62,157 bases of DNA from an uncultured Acetatifactor sp. (GCA_910589035.1 CAJUSI010000091.1:1-62157), one strand, 5' to 3'. Numbered from the stretch's first letter, positions 42,231 to 51,155 are shown. The notes: a model not told the origin generated them from the letters alone. Made by a program: numbers and translations.

Positions 42231-44008
42231 AAAGGGGAAATCTCGGAAATCTGTTGTATGTCCTGAAATACAGTCTGAAGGATAATCCGAAAGGGATGGC
42301 GATTGAATTCCTGCAAGGTATTTTCCAGGTGCTTCAGAATCTTCCTGAAATTATTTTTCCATCGCTGATTATTAATGCAGTACTGGGACAGAAACAGCTG
42401 GACAAAATACTGGTTCTGGCGGGAGTGTTTGCATTCCTTGTATTTCTGCCCCGGTACATACTCTCGTTTCTTGGATACCTGGAGGGGTGGATCAAGGCAA
42501 AGACTCCCTATGCGTTCATGCTTCGGCTGGCAAGAAAATCCATTCTGCTGGATTATAAAGATGTGGATGATGCGGACAGGATTGATCAGTATACACATGC
42601 CCTGGAGATGACATTCCGCTTCTGTGAAGCCCCCGGCAGCCTTGTGGCAGTGGGGCTGTCCTCTTTCTTCGAACTGGCGGTTCTGGGCTTTTTGCTGTTT
42701 ACCCTGGATGGTATTGTGGCAGTTGTGCTTACAGTGACCGCGGTTGTTATGTGTCTTTTAAACAGGAAGGTGGCAAAAAAGGAGAAAGAGATCGAGGAGG
42801 AAAGAGTTCCGGCAAGGAGAAAGGCGGAATATGCTCAGGATTTAATGTTTTCCAGCGAATTTGCCAAGGACAGCCAGGCATATGGGGCGTCATCTCTGGT
42901 AAGGCAGAAATTCAGGCGGGCTATAGAGGAATCCGTTGAGCTGGAGAAGCATAAATACAGGGCCGTTTTTGGATGGCAGTTTTTGCAGGAGACAATCAGC
43001 TCCGCCCAGACAGTGTTCCTTTATCTGTTTATGATAGGGAGATACGCTGCGGGAGCCATTTCCATTGGATCTTTTACCATGTATATAAGCGCTGCCAACC
43101 GTGTCTATAATACAGTATCCGGGCTTTTACAGATGTATGGGGTAGTGAAGGATTTTCCTCTGTATTTTCATAATTATCAGGATTACATGGAGCAGCCGGA
43201 GGAAATGCGGAGGACGGCGGTTCCGGATCTGCATATCATGCCGGATCATTGCCCGGAGATTGAATTTCGCAATGTATCCTTTCGCTATCCCTCCAGGAGC
43301 GAATATGCCCTGCGTAATGTAAATCTGTGTATTGCTCCCCGGGATCATGTGGCGGTGGTAGGGGAGAATGGCGCAGGAAAGTCTACTTTTGTAAAGCTTC
43401 TGCTGCGTCTTTATGATGTGACGGAGGGCGAGATACTGGTGGATGGACGCAACATTAAGGATTATCCCTATGACGAATACATGAATCTTTTTTCCACAGT
43501 ATTCCAGGATTTTATCATCTTTATTTATTCCGCTGAGGAGAATATCGGATTCGACCGGGTGGAAAAAGCGCGGTTGGAGACCGCCATGAAGAAAGCAGGG
43601 ATTTACGAGTGTATTGAGAGGCTGCCCAGGCGCGGGAAGACCATCCTGGGGAAAAGATATGACAGCGAAGGTGTGGATTTGTCTGGAGGAGAGAAACAGA
43701 AGGTGGCCATTGCACGCGCTCTTTATAAGGATGCCCCGGTGGCGGTCCTGGATGAACCCACCGCTGCTTTGGATCCTTTGGCAGAGTATGAAGTGTACAG
43801 TAATTTCAAGGGATTTGCGGAGGATAAGACTACCTTCTATATTTCCCATCGGATGAGCAGCTCCCGGTTCTGCAACCGGATTCTGGTGTTTTCTGAAGGG
43901 AGGGTGGCGGAATCCGGCACCCATGACGAATTGATGGAGAAGAAAGGTATCTACTATGATATGTATGAAAAGCAGGCATCCTATTATAAAGAGGCAGCAT
44001 TATCCTGA
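42227..44008 (+). CDS. ABC exporter half-molecule 2
   Basis: A 593-residue membrane-plus-ATPase protein: Walker A GENGAGKST, signature LSGGEKQKVAIARAL, Walker B VAVLDEPTAAL and switch His in YISHRMSSSR. It overlaps the previous gene by 4 bp, and the two share layout but diverge in sequence, as in heterodimeric exporters. Both nucleotide sites look intact by motif (Glu after Walker B Asp is present in each). Confidence 0.92.
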   Translation: MKRGNLGNLLYVLKYSLKDNPKGMAIEFLQGIFQVLQNLPEIIFPSLIINAVLGQKQLDKILVLAGVFAFLVFLPRYILSFLGYLEGWIKAKTPYAFMLRLARKSILLDYKDVDDADRIDQYTHALEMTFRFCEAPGSLVAVGLSSFFELAVLGFLLFTLDGIVAVVLTVTAVVMCLLNRKVAKKEKEIEEERVPARRKAEYAQDLMFSSEFAKDSQAYGASSLVRQKFRRAIEESVELEKHKYRAVFGWQFLQETISSAQTVFLYLFMIGRYAAGAISIGSFTMYISAANRVYNTVSGLLQMYGVVKDFPLYFHNYQDYMEQPEEMRRTAVPDLHIMPDHCPEIEFRNVSFRYPSRSEYALRNVNLCIAPRDHVAVVGENGAGKSTFVKLLLRLYDVTEGEILVDGRNIKDYPYDEYMNLFSTVFQDFIIFIYSAEENIGFDRVEKARLETAMKKAGIYECIERLPRRGKTILGKRYDSEGVDLSGGEKQKVAIARALYKDAPVAVLDEPTAALDPLAEYEVYSNFKGFAEDKTTFYISHRMSSSRFCNRILVFSEGRVAESGTHDELMEKKGIYYDMYEKQASYYKEAALS

Positions 44009-44110
44009 CTTTGCAGGCTGCAAGTAACCGGCACATACCAGGGGGGACGAAAACCTGGCGATATGGAGGAAATGGATAATTTGGTCAATTTGATACTGGA
44101 ATACCTGTAG
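44009..44110 (+). other. Possible remnant of a second ACP, or none
   Basis: After the ABC gene, an open frame from 44009 ends at 44110 with GDMEEMDNLVNLILEYL, which resembles the last helix of acyl carrier proteins. It has no upstream carrier motif and only a 15-codon ATG frame (44063) without a ribosome site. Weak evidence; it could be chance. Confidence 0.2.
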
Positions 44111-44146
44111 AAAAGTTTAATAGAAGAAATTAACGGAGGAAGGAAA

Positions 44147-45139
44147 ATGATGAATAAGACGGAAAAAGGAAATAAATTTGAACTTGATTACCATATTGAC
44201 CACAATGGAGAAGTAATGCCATTTTGCAGCATGCTGGGATGCTTTGAACAGATATGCTATTTTGAGCTGCGAAAAGTCTCTGATGTAAATCCATGGATTT
44301 ATTTTTGTGATAATCTCAATCTGGGGATTGAGAATGGAAATGCCCATGTGATGACGACGGAAGTCAGGGACAGATACCAGAAAGCGGAACGCTGGGTGAT
44401 TGAGGAAAATCACTTTGAGAAAATCAGCAGTTTAATCGCGCAGGAGGGTGAAGTGGCGCTGCGCACCGCGTTTAATTACGTACCAAATTATACATGGTCG
44501 GAAGAGGGGAAAGAAGGACTGCACACAGCCCACATGACATATGTGATAGGGGAAGATGCAGACGGCTATTATATAGTGGACAGCCCGACAAATTTTTTAA
44601 ATATTGAGACAATAAGGCATAAGGATAATCCCTCCATTGTCAAAATACCCAAACAGAATTTTGCTGAGGCATTTGAAAAATATTGTGAGATCTGCAAAGT
44701 GCGCTTTTCGAATCTGTATGAAGCGGAAGGGGAAGTCGATTATTTAAAAGAGATATTGAAGGAAACTGTCGAATGGTATCACATGGAACCGGAGGGCGAC
44801 ACAGTAGTCGGAAGAAAGGCTCTGCTATATATGTTGGAGCAATGCGATGCGGGCGGTGTGGACTTGTTTCTGCCGTTTTTTATGTACTATCTGATGGTCT
44901 CGAGGAGGCTTCTATTAAAAAGGGGAATGAATCTATGTTCTTCCCGGATAGAAAACCGCGGCGGGGCAATGGAATATCTGGATCGCTCGATTGGTTACTG
45001 GACGGAGATAAAAGAGTTGTCCTTTGCGCATCTGTATGATCATAAAAAGGTAGAGGGAGAGGTAAGGGGACTGATGGGGCCTTTAATGGAAAATGAGGAC
45101 AGGCTTATGGAGAGCCTGGAAAAAATTATTCACGAATAA
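44147..45139 (+). CDS. BtrH/C39-like papain-fold protein
   Basis: A 330-residue cytosolic protein with a Cys near the start (MPFCSMLGCFEQ, Cys27 or Cys32), a His in GLHTAHMTYVIGEDADGYYIVDSP and an Asp in the same strand, in the order of papain-like C39/BtrH_N folds. In butirosin synthesis BtrH moves an acyl group from an ACP to an aminoglycoside (known for the family). Here an ACP is in the same cluster. The similarity is by pattern only; an inactive or purely structural relative is possible. GGAGGAAGG precedes ATG 44147. Confidence 0.5.
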   Translation: MMNKTEKGNKFELDYHIDHNGEVMPFCSMLGCFEQICYFELRKVSDVNPWIYFCDNLNLGIENGNAHVMTTEVRDRYQKAERWVIEENHFEKISSLIAQEGEVALRTAFNYVPNYTWSEEGKEGLHTAHMTYVIGEDADGYYIVDSPTNFLNIETIRHKDNPSIVKIPKQNFAEAFEKYCEICKVRFSNLYEAEGEVDYLKEILKETVEWYHMEPEGDTVVGRKALLYMLEQCDAGGVDLFLPFFMYYLMVSRRLLLKRGMNLCSSRIENRGGAMEYLDRSIGYWTEIKELSFAHLYDHKKVEGEVRGLMGPLMENEDRLMESLEKIIHE

Positions 45140-45286
45140 AATTGTTTTTCTTCTTTTTATGTTATATAATGTTATCTTAACCCTGCAAAGCACCGGGAAT
45201 CGGCATATATCAGGGCGGACAGCAGCAACCGCAGATAAAAAGGAGACAGGTTTTAAAATAAGGGCATTCTGCAAGAAAGGATAAAA

Positions 45287-46000
45287 ATGAGAATAGCCAT
45301 ATGCGAAGACAATCAGGCACACGCCAACATACTGAAGGGTATGGTACAAAAGTGGGCCGAAACGGAAAAGATCAAGGCGGATGTCAGCCATTATGAATCC
45401 GCAGAGCAGTTTCTGTTTTACTGGGAGAAGGCAGGGAAGTATGACCTGATTTTCCTGGATATCCGGATGAACAAGATGGACGGAATGGAGCTTGCTCAGT
45501 ACATTCGGCGGCAGGACAGGGCGGTATTTATCATATTTACCACAGGCATTCTGGAATATGCGCTCATGGGATATGAGGTATCCGCGTTCCGGTATCTGAG
45601 GAAGCCCTTGAAGGAGAAGGACGTCCTGGCTGCGCTGAAAAAGGTGCATCATGAGATCGAGGAAGGGAGGCAGGATGCCGTCGTCATTCCTACAGGGGAC
45701 GGAGCGCTGCGGGTTTTCAAGAATGACATCTGCTATGTGGAGGCGGATAACCATTATATCATCATACATACCAAAGAGGGGAATTATCGATATAAGGAAA
45801 AGCTTTGCAATGTGGAGCCCATGTTTCCGGAGCCTGTTTTCTGCAAGTGCCACCGTTCCTATATTATAAACCTTCACCATATGGGAAGGCTGATGAAGGA
45901 CACGGTGGAGATTGACAACGGGGATACCCTTCCTGTCAGCAAAGCGCGATGGGTCGACCTGAACGAGTGCTTCAGGGAATATTATTATATGCAGCGGTAG
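45287..46000 (+). CDS. LytTR-family response regulator, AgrA-like
   Basis: A 237-residue regulator with a receiver domain (acidic pair in ICEDN, phosphoacceptor Asp58 in IFLDIRM, conserved Lys in RKPLKE) and a C-terminal LytTR DNA-binding domain (about 140-237, with EADNHYIIIHTKEGNYRYKEKL and FCKCHRSYIINLHHM). This is the AgrA/VirR architecture and the likely partner of the AgrC-like kinase, though they are separated by the peptide genes. AAGAAAGGATAAAA precedes the ATG. It ends the cluster. Confidence 0.92.
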   Translation: MRIAICEDNQAHANILKGMVQKWAETEKIKADVSHYESAEQFLFYWEKAGKYDLIFLDIRMNKMDGMELAQYIRRQDRAVFIIFTTGILEYALMGYEVSAFRYLRKPLKEKDVLAALKKVHHEIEEGRQDAVVIPTGDGALRVFKNDICYVEADNHYIIIHTKEGNYRYKEKLCNVEPMFPEPVFCKCHRSYIINLHHMGRLMKDTVEIDNGDTLPVSKARWVDLNECFREYYYMQR

Positions 46001-46099
46001 AAAACGGCGTTATGCAGGACCCACTCACAGTACCCGGGCGCCTGCACCGGATGGAATCCTGTTTTTCCCGCAAAGCTGCCTTCTTTGGTAAAATTCAAA
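46001..46099. other. Convergent gap, no clear feature
   Basis: Between the LytTR gene and the minus-strand permease. No hairpin with a U tract is evident on either strand. Confidence 0.5.
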
Positions 46100-47248
46100 T
46101 CAGCCTTTCCCCAATGCATTCCTCCGCCAGCCCAGCCAGCACAGGGCCATCAAGAGAACGGTGATACTTCCGTAAAGCAGGAATGCGAATTCGATGTTGT
46201 TGAGATAAACACCAAAGAAACCAACCAGACGGACATTGCAGAGCACATAACCGTCGTTAAACAACTGGTTGGGCAGATAGTCTGCAGCCTGTAAACCGGG
46301 CAGCCGAATCCACGCCTGGGCGATCATAAGCACAATAGGAAGAGCCAATGCGGCAATTGTGTTCCTGGTCAGTACGGATACCAGCATAGTCATACCGCCG
46401 CAGAGCATCCCATATAACAGCAAGAGTCCGAACATCCTGGAAAGCGCCTGACCCAGAGTAATGGGTAAGCTGCTGTCCAGATACCTTATCTGGATGGCCG
46501 CATCAGAACTGTTCCAGCCATCACGTATTGCATAAGCAGCACTGACGGCCCCAATGGCTAATATCGATGCGCACAGCGCCGCCGTGACTCCCGCCAGCAA
46601 TTTGGCAAAGCAGATTGTTCCTTTTCCATGTTTACTGCTGAAAATCATCGGGTCTGTCCGTGTCCGGCGCTCCTCAGAGAATACGCCGCACAGGCACACC
46701 GCAACCGCAATCGGAATTAGTGAGGATATTCCGTAAGTCACAGTGAGACAAGCGCTTAATCCGTCCTTTATGCTTCGGAAAGTAAAGGGCTGTTGGACTT
46801 GCATCTCCTGAGCTGACCAATAGGCAATTTCATCTCCTGTTAATTTCTGCGCTGCCCACGTTCTCTCTAACGCTGTCCGCCGGGCGTTGTAGAAATCTTC
46901 TGCCGTGGCAGATTTGGGGTCCACGTCCAGCGCAAGGGCCATGTAATAGGGATAATAATAGTCTGAGTTTACCGCATAAAAGTATAAGTCATTAAAATGA
47001 TCACCGATTACACCTGCCTCGGACAGTGCCTTGCGCATAGAAGAGAAAAATGTCTCGTCCATTATCTGGCCATCTATTCGCAGAGCTCCATCCCGCAGAA
47101 ACTGCTGACGTTTCTTTACATCCGACGAAGAAGTGCCGATTGCCGCATAAACCATCAACGCGGCCAAAGCAAGCAGTACAACCCAGGTCAGCTTGCGTTT
47201 CCATATCTTTTTCAGTTCATATCGGTAAAGCGTTCCAAAATTTCTCAT
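46100..47248 (-). CDS. ABC-2 type permease
   Basis: A 382-residue membrane protein with an N-terminal helix, a large outside loop (about 40-165) and five or six C-terminal helices, typical of ABC-2 permeases used in peptide or lipid export and self-protection. Its ATG overlaps the stop of the ATPase gene (ATGA at 47245-47248). Last gene of a four-gene minus-strand operon led by the sigma factor. Substrate unknown. Confidence 0.85.
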   Translation of the reverse strand: MRNFGTLYRYELKKIWKRKLTWVVLLALAALMVYAAIGTSSSDVKKRQQFLRDGALRIDGQIMDETFFSSMRKALSEAGVIGDHFNDLYFYAVNSDYYYPYYMALALDVDPKSATAEDFYNARRTALERTWAAQKLTGDEIAYWSAQEMQVQQPFTFRSIKDGLSACLTVTYGISSLIPIAVAVCLCGVFSEERRTRTDPMIFSSKHGKGTICFAKLLAGVTAALCASILAIGAVSAAYAIRDGWNSSDAAIQIRYLDSSLPITLGQALSRMFGLLLLYGMLCGGMTMLVSVLTRNTIAALALPIVLMIAQAWIRLPGLQAADYLPNQLFNDGYVLCNVRLVGFFGVYLNNIEFAFLLYGSITVLLMALCWLGWRRNALGKG

Positions 47249-47946
47249 TCCTCTGCACCTCCGAACTCTTCCATGTAAAGCTGCTCCAGGTCAGTGCGGG
47301 ATTTATCCCACGGCTCATTCAGGATGATCCGCCCGTCGGACATCATCAGCATATGATCGGCGATCTTTTCCACATCCGACACGATGTGGGTGGACAGCAG
47401 CACGATGGTGTCCTGCCCCAGCCTGGCGATCAGATTGCGGAATTTCACCCGCTCTTTGGGGTCCAACCCCGCCGTGGGCTCGTCCACCACCAGCAGGCGG
47501 GGGTCGCCTAGCAGGGCCTGGGCGATGCCCAGCCGCTGCTTCATGCCGCCGGAGTAGGTCTTGATCTTCTTTTTCCCCACGTCCGCCAGCGACACCAGCT
47601 CCAGCAGCTCCGCCGCCCTGTGCCTGGCGTGGGGCCGGGACAGCCCCTTCAGCGCCGCCAGGTAGAGCAGAAAATCCATCCCTGTGAAGTCGGGGTAATA
47701 GCCGAAGTCCTGGGGCAGATAACCCAGCACCGCCCGGTAGTCCTCGCAGTTCACGTCCACTCCGTCCAGGGCCACGCTCCCCGCGGTGGGCTTCAGGATG
47801 CCGCACAGTATCCGCATGAGTGTGGTCTTTCCTGCGCCGTTGGCCCCCAGCAGACCGTTGATGCCCTCCGTGAGCCGCAGCGAGACGCCATCCACGGCAC
47901 GTTTGTCCTTATACTGCTTTGTCAGATTCCGCACAATCAATTCCAT
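47245..47946 (-). CDS. ABC transporter ATP-binding protein
   Basis: A 233-residue ATPase with Walker A GANGAGKTT, signature YSGGMKQRLGIAQALL and Walker B LLVVDEPTAGLD. The open frame continues upstream to 48642, but ATG 47946 gives the family start MELIVRNLTKQYKDK. It overlaps the upstream permease gene by 10 bp. Partner of the two flanking permeases. Confidence 0.92.
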   Translation of the reverse strand: MELIVRNLTKQYKDKRAVDGVSLRLTEGINGLLGANGAGKTTLMRILCGILKPTAGSVALDGVDVNCEDYRAVLGYLPQDFGYYPDFTGMDFLLYLAALKGLSRPHARHRAAELLELVSLADVGKKKIKTYSGGMKQRLGIAQALLGDPRLLVVDEPTAGLDPKERVKFRNLIARLGQDTIVLLSTHIVSDVEKIADHMLMMSDGRIILNEPWDKSRTDLEQLYMEEFGGAEE

Positions 47947-48653
47947 TGCAATTCCTCCATACTCTTTGCATTCAGCGCAAATTCCGCAGCCGCCGCTATC
48001 ATTGCCGCTGCCAGTGCCGCTCCCCACCAGATTAAATTCTCCGACCGGTAAAGCGACAGGACCGGCCTGATATTTACCGCAAGCGGACCCGAAACACTGA
48101 TTGCCGCAGTCATGGCGCCGCAGGCCAGCAATCCCTCCCGGCCGCGGATACGGCGGGTCAGTTCCATCCCCAGCGCCGCCGTAAGCAGGTAGGGCGTCAG
48201 CAGATATACGCCGGCCTGGGCCGCCCCAATTGCACCCCAGACTGCCAGCAAAGGTGTCAGCAGGCCGAAGAGCATCAGATGGAATAATCCCAGCGCCGCC
48301 ATTCGGGCCAGTATGACGCTCTGCCGGGACATCCGGCAGGCCAGCTCCAGTTCCTCCATCTGGTACAGCTGCGCTCTTCCGTTCTCCGTTATCACCAGCA
48401 GCGACAGGAATGGGGTCAGTGCGGCAATATACCAGGGGGCAGGCTCCGCCCACAGAGTGACCGTTATCAGAATAAAGCCGGACAAAGCCAGCGACAGCGG
48501 CCATACCCACCAGCGAATATACCTGATCTGCAGTGGAATCAGCTCCCGACGCCCCAGTTCCCGGCGGCGGTGCTGCTTCAAAAACGCCGCTTTGCGCTCC
48601 GGGGCCGGGGCGCGGTAGACTTCTTGCAGGGCTTCTTTCCATTTTTTGTTCAT
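47937..48653 (-). CDS. Membrane protein of the ABC operon
   Basis: A 238-residue protein with a basic cytoplasmic N-terminus (MNKKWKEALQEVYRAPAPERKAAFL) and about six hydrophobic helices. It is not a classical permease by motif, but its place between sigma factor and ATPase suggests a permease or anti-sigma-like subunit. ATG 48653 follows GGAGGGAAAC on the minus strand; the longer frame to 48782 would run into the sigma gene. Confidence 0.7.
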   Translation of the reverse strand: MNKKWKEALQEVYRAPAPERKAAFLKQHRRRELGRRELIPLQIRYIRWWVWPLSLALSGFILITVTLWAEPAPWYIAALTPFLSLLVITENGRAQLYQMEELELACRMSRQSVILARMAALGLFHLMLFGLLTPLLAVWGAIGAAQAGVYLLTPYLLTAALGMELTRRIRGREGLLACGAMTAAISVSGPLAVNIRPVLSLYRSENLIWWGAALAAAMIAAAAEFALNAKSMEELQWN

Positions 48654-48667
48654 ATGTTTCCCTCCGT

Positions 48668-49105
48668 TCATTCCAAAGCTTTCCGCAGCGTATTCAAAAT
48701 ACCGTTCAGCCTCCGGCGCAGGGCAAACCGGGACTGGCCGTACAGCCTGGACAGCACCGCCATAGGCTCCCCGTTGACGCACCGCAGCAGCACCAGTTCC
48801 CGATCCTCCGGTGCCAGCTTGTCCAGTTCGCTCCGCAGGGCGATGGACAGCAGCGGGTCCCCATCTGCCATTGAAATATTTTCCGACAGGAACTGGAAGG
48901 GCACACGGCGGGCTTCGTCAATACACAGGTTACGGGCGACCGTATAGAGGTAATGCAAAAGCTGATTTTTATCCCGATAAGTGTCGCTGGCGAACCAGCG
49001 CAGGAAGGTTTCCTGGGTGACATCTTCCGCCAGTTCCCGATTACGAAGCCGGTAAAAGCAATAGCGGTAGATTTTTTCATACTGTTCTTCAATGTCCAGA
49101 GCCAC
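48668..49105 (-). CDS. ECF-type RNA polymerase sigma factor
   Basis: A 145-residue sigma factor: region 2 with RNRELAEDVTQETFLRWFAS and WF-like motif, and region 4 with LAPEDRELVLLRCVNGEPMAVLSRLYGQSRFALRRRLN. It is 15 bp upstream of the membrane protein gene and leads the operon. In similar operons the sigma factor controls its own ABC genes in response to envelope stress or peptides (family knowledge). Confidence 0.85.
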   Translation of the reverse strand: MALDIEEQYEKIYRYCFYRLRNRELAEDVTQETFLRWFASDTYRDKNQLLHYLYTVARNLCIDEARRVPFQFLSENISMADGDPLLSIALRSELDKLAPEDRELVLLRCVNGEPMAVLSRLYGQSRFALRRRLNGILNTLRKALE

Positions 49106-49434
49106 GGTCTCCCCCCTTTCACGCTCTCTGTGATGTATAACGGTTGAAACGGCAAAATGTGCGGCTGCGGTAAAAATTTTTTCGGTTTTATTTTAGCTCT
49201 TTACCGAATGAGGGACAAGCTCTTTGTTTTTCAGGCAAGACGAAAATATAAAGGGGACGCTGCTTACGGGTACGTGCACCGGAACAAGATGATTTTATCT
49301 GTTTATACTTATTAAGAAAAACGAAAGGAATTTTAAAAAAAAGAATTGCCCTGCGACGGTTCTTTTTTTGTGAAATACCCGGGAAGGCGCATAAAATAGG
49401 CATTTCTGATATTTTGACATTTTTGCACCCGATA
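49106..49434. other. Gap between sigma gene and NlpC/P60 gene
   Basis: No gene is supported. The region is rich in A and T. A second TTGACA-like box occurs at 49424, before the better promoter at 49435. Confidence 0.5.
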
Positions 49435-49463
49435 TTGACAAAATAAAGAATTCGTGATATATT
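49435..49463 (+). promoter_or_regulatory. Promoter of the SH3-NlpC/P60 gene
   Basis: TTGACA at 49435-49440 and TATATT at 49458-49463 with a 17-bp spacer, about 108 bp before the start codon. Confidence 0.8.
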
Positions 49464-49570
49464 TATTAACGGATTTAACAAATCTGTAACAACTTATAAA
49501 AAAGATGTAATTTATTTCCGATAGGATGGAATGGAAGATACATATTGGCAGTGATGGGAAAGGAGATAAA

Positions 49571-50788
49571 ATGGTACGTAATACGATAAAAATAACGGCT
49601 TATACACTTACGGCAGTTCTTGCTTTCGGCGGGATGGGGATGACCGCACAGGCGGACGGAGAATCGGTTTTACCCGGCGGCGGCGCTACACTGGCTCTTT
49701 CCAATGCCAATAAGCTTGAAGATATTACTACGGATATGTCCACAATGCCGATTGAATCGGCTGTGGAGTGGAGCCAGGTGGAGAAGGAACTGATTCCGCT
49801 GGCGGAGCCGGAGCCTACGGAGGAGGATTTGTTCCGCAATCTGGTAATAGCGCAGGTGGATCATTATGTCAATGTCAGAAGTCTTCCCAGCGAGGAGGGT
49901 GAGGTTCTGGGCAAGCTTTATAATAATTCGGTAGGAACCTTTATCTCGGAGGAAAACGGCTGGTATCAGATTACTTCCGGCAGCGTGACCGGTTATGTGA
50001 AGGGTGAGTACTGTGTGACCGGTGAGGCGGCGGTGGAAATTGCAAAGCAGGTGGGAAAGAGAATTGCCACGGTCACCACGGAGACTTTGTTTGTACGCAC
50101 GGAGCCGTCCACAGATTGCTCCATCATGGGTATGGTGCCGGAGGCGGATGACCTGCTGGTTCTGGAAGAGACAGAAGGCTGGGTGAAGGTGGACGTGGAA
50201 GAAGGAACCGGCTGGGTTTCGGCAGAGTATGTAGCGCTCCACAGCGAATTCGTACAGGCCGAGTCCAAGGAAGAGGAAGAGCGGCGCCTGGCCAAGGAGG
50301 AAGAGGAGCGCAGGAAAGCCCGTGAGGCGGCAGCCAGAAGGGCGGCTCAGAATGCACAGAATACGCAGAATACACAGAGCGAAGATGGAGAAGGAAATAC
50401 GCAGGAGGAAGCTCCCCAGACCTACGATGTCAGCGGAGGCAGCGAAATGGGTTCGGCGGTAGCGCAATATGCTCTTCAGTTTGTAGGGGGCCCCTATGTA
50501 TGGGGAGGTACCAGCCTGACAAACGGCGCCGACTGCTCCGGATTTGTAATGAGCGTATATGCAAACTTCGGCGTGGGTCTGCCTCATTCTTCATCGGCGG
50601 ATCGCTCCCAGGGGTATGCGGTGGACGGATTGGCAAATGCACAGCCGGGAGATCTGATCTGCTATTCGGGACATGTGGCTCTGTACATCGGCAACGGCCA
50701 GATCGTACACGCTTCCAGTCCGGATACGGGAATCATCGTATCCGATGCGGGATACAGAAGTATCCTGGCCATCAGGAGAATTTTCTAA
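49571..50788 (+). CDS. Secreted SH3-domain NlpC/P60 cell wall hydrolase
   Basis: Cleaves peptidoglycan stem peptides outside the cell. The 405-residue product has a signal peptide (MVRNTIKITAYTLTAVLAFGGMGMTAQA), two bacterial SH3 domains (about 95-165 and 170-230), a charged coiled segment (EEEERRLAKEEEERRKARE) and a C-terminal NlpC/P60 domain with Cys322 in GADCSGF and His368 in GHVALYIGNG. ATG 49571 follows AAAGGAGATAAA; the frame is open from 49526. Confidence 0.94.
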   Translation: MVRNTIKITAYTLTAVLAFGGMGMTAQADGESVLPGGGATLALSNANKLEDITTDMSTMPIESAVEWSQVEKELIPLAEPEPTEEDLFRNLVIAQVDHYVNVRSLPSEEGEVLGKLYNNSVGTFISEENGWYQITSGSVTGYVKGEYCVTGEAAVEIAKQVGKRIATVTTETLFVRTEPSTDCSIMGMVPEADDLLVLEETEGWVKVDVEEGTGWVSAEYVALHSEFVQAESKEEEERRLAKEEEERRKAREAAARRAAQNAQNTQNTQSEDGEGNTQEEAPQTYDVSGGSEMGSAVAQYALQFVGGPYVWGGTSLTNGADCSGFVMSVYANFGVGLPHSSSADRSQGYAVDGLANAQPGDLICYSGHVALYIGNGQIVHASSPDTGIIVSDAGYRSILAIRRIF

Positions 50789-50823
50789 AAGAACTTTTGG
50801 AATAGAGCGAAAGCTTTCGCCAG

Positions 50824-50922
50824 GGGGCTGTCGGGAAATACTGTCAACATACAATATATGTCTGTGAGTTCCAACAGGTCACAGCATATATTGCGGGAGG
50901 ACAGTCATTTCCCGGCAGCTTC
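50824..50922. repeat. Dispersed palindromic element, copy B
   Basis: A 99-bp element aligned without gaps to copy A at 27424-27522. The arms GGGGCTGTCGGGAAATACTGTC and GACAGTCATTTCCCGGCAGC can pair, and TTCTTTTT follows, so it may also end transcription of the NlpC/P60 gene. Confidence 0.7.
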
Positions 50923-50949
50923 TTTTTAATCCAAAAGAGGGTTCAACTC

Positions 50950-50972
50950 CCCGCAGCTTGCTGCGGGGTGGT
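50950..50972. repeat. GC-rich perfect hairpin next to copy B
   Basis: CCCCGCAGC and GCTGCGGGG pair around TT. A decayed version of this hairpin with the same flanks lies in the opposite orientation at about 61370-61440. Confidence 0.65.
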
Positions 50973-51096
50973 TCATTTTCAAAAGAGGGTTTATACCACC
51001 GAAATCCCTGTCTTGAAAGGCTGTGTCTTAAGAACCATATCTTGAAAGCCGGTGTTTTGAGCCGTGTTTGAAAATTGAAATAAATTTGTGAAATTG

Positions 51097-51126
51097 TTGC
51101 CAAATCCTATGGGGACATGGTATAAT
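51097..51126 (+). promoter_or_regulatory. Promoter of hpf
   Basis: TTGCCA at 51097-51102 and TATAAT at 51121-51126, spacer 18 bp. The transcript would carry a leader of about 127 nt. Confidence 0.7.
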
Positions 51127-51155
51127 GTAAATACAATTTATACTTTCGCTCTAAA

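Noticed and set aside
47947..48642. Upstream extension of the ABC ATPase frame
   Set aside because: It would overlap the membrane protein gene fully and encodes a low-complexity Gly/Ala/Pro sequence; the family start is at 47946.
49670..50587. 305-codon minus-strand frame
   Set aside because: Antisense to the SH3-NlpC/P60 gene, no domain recognised.
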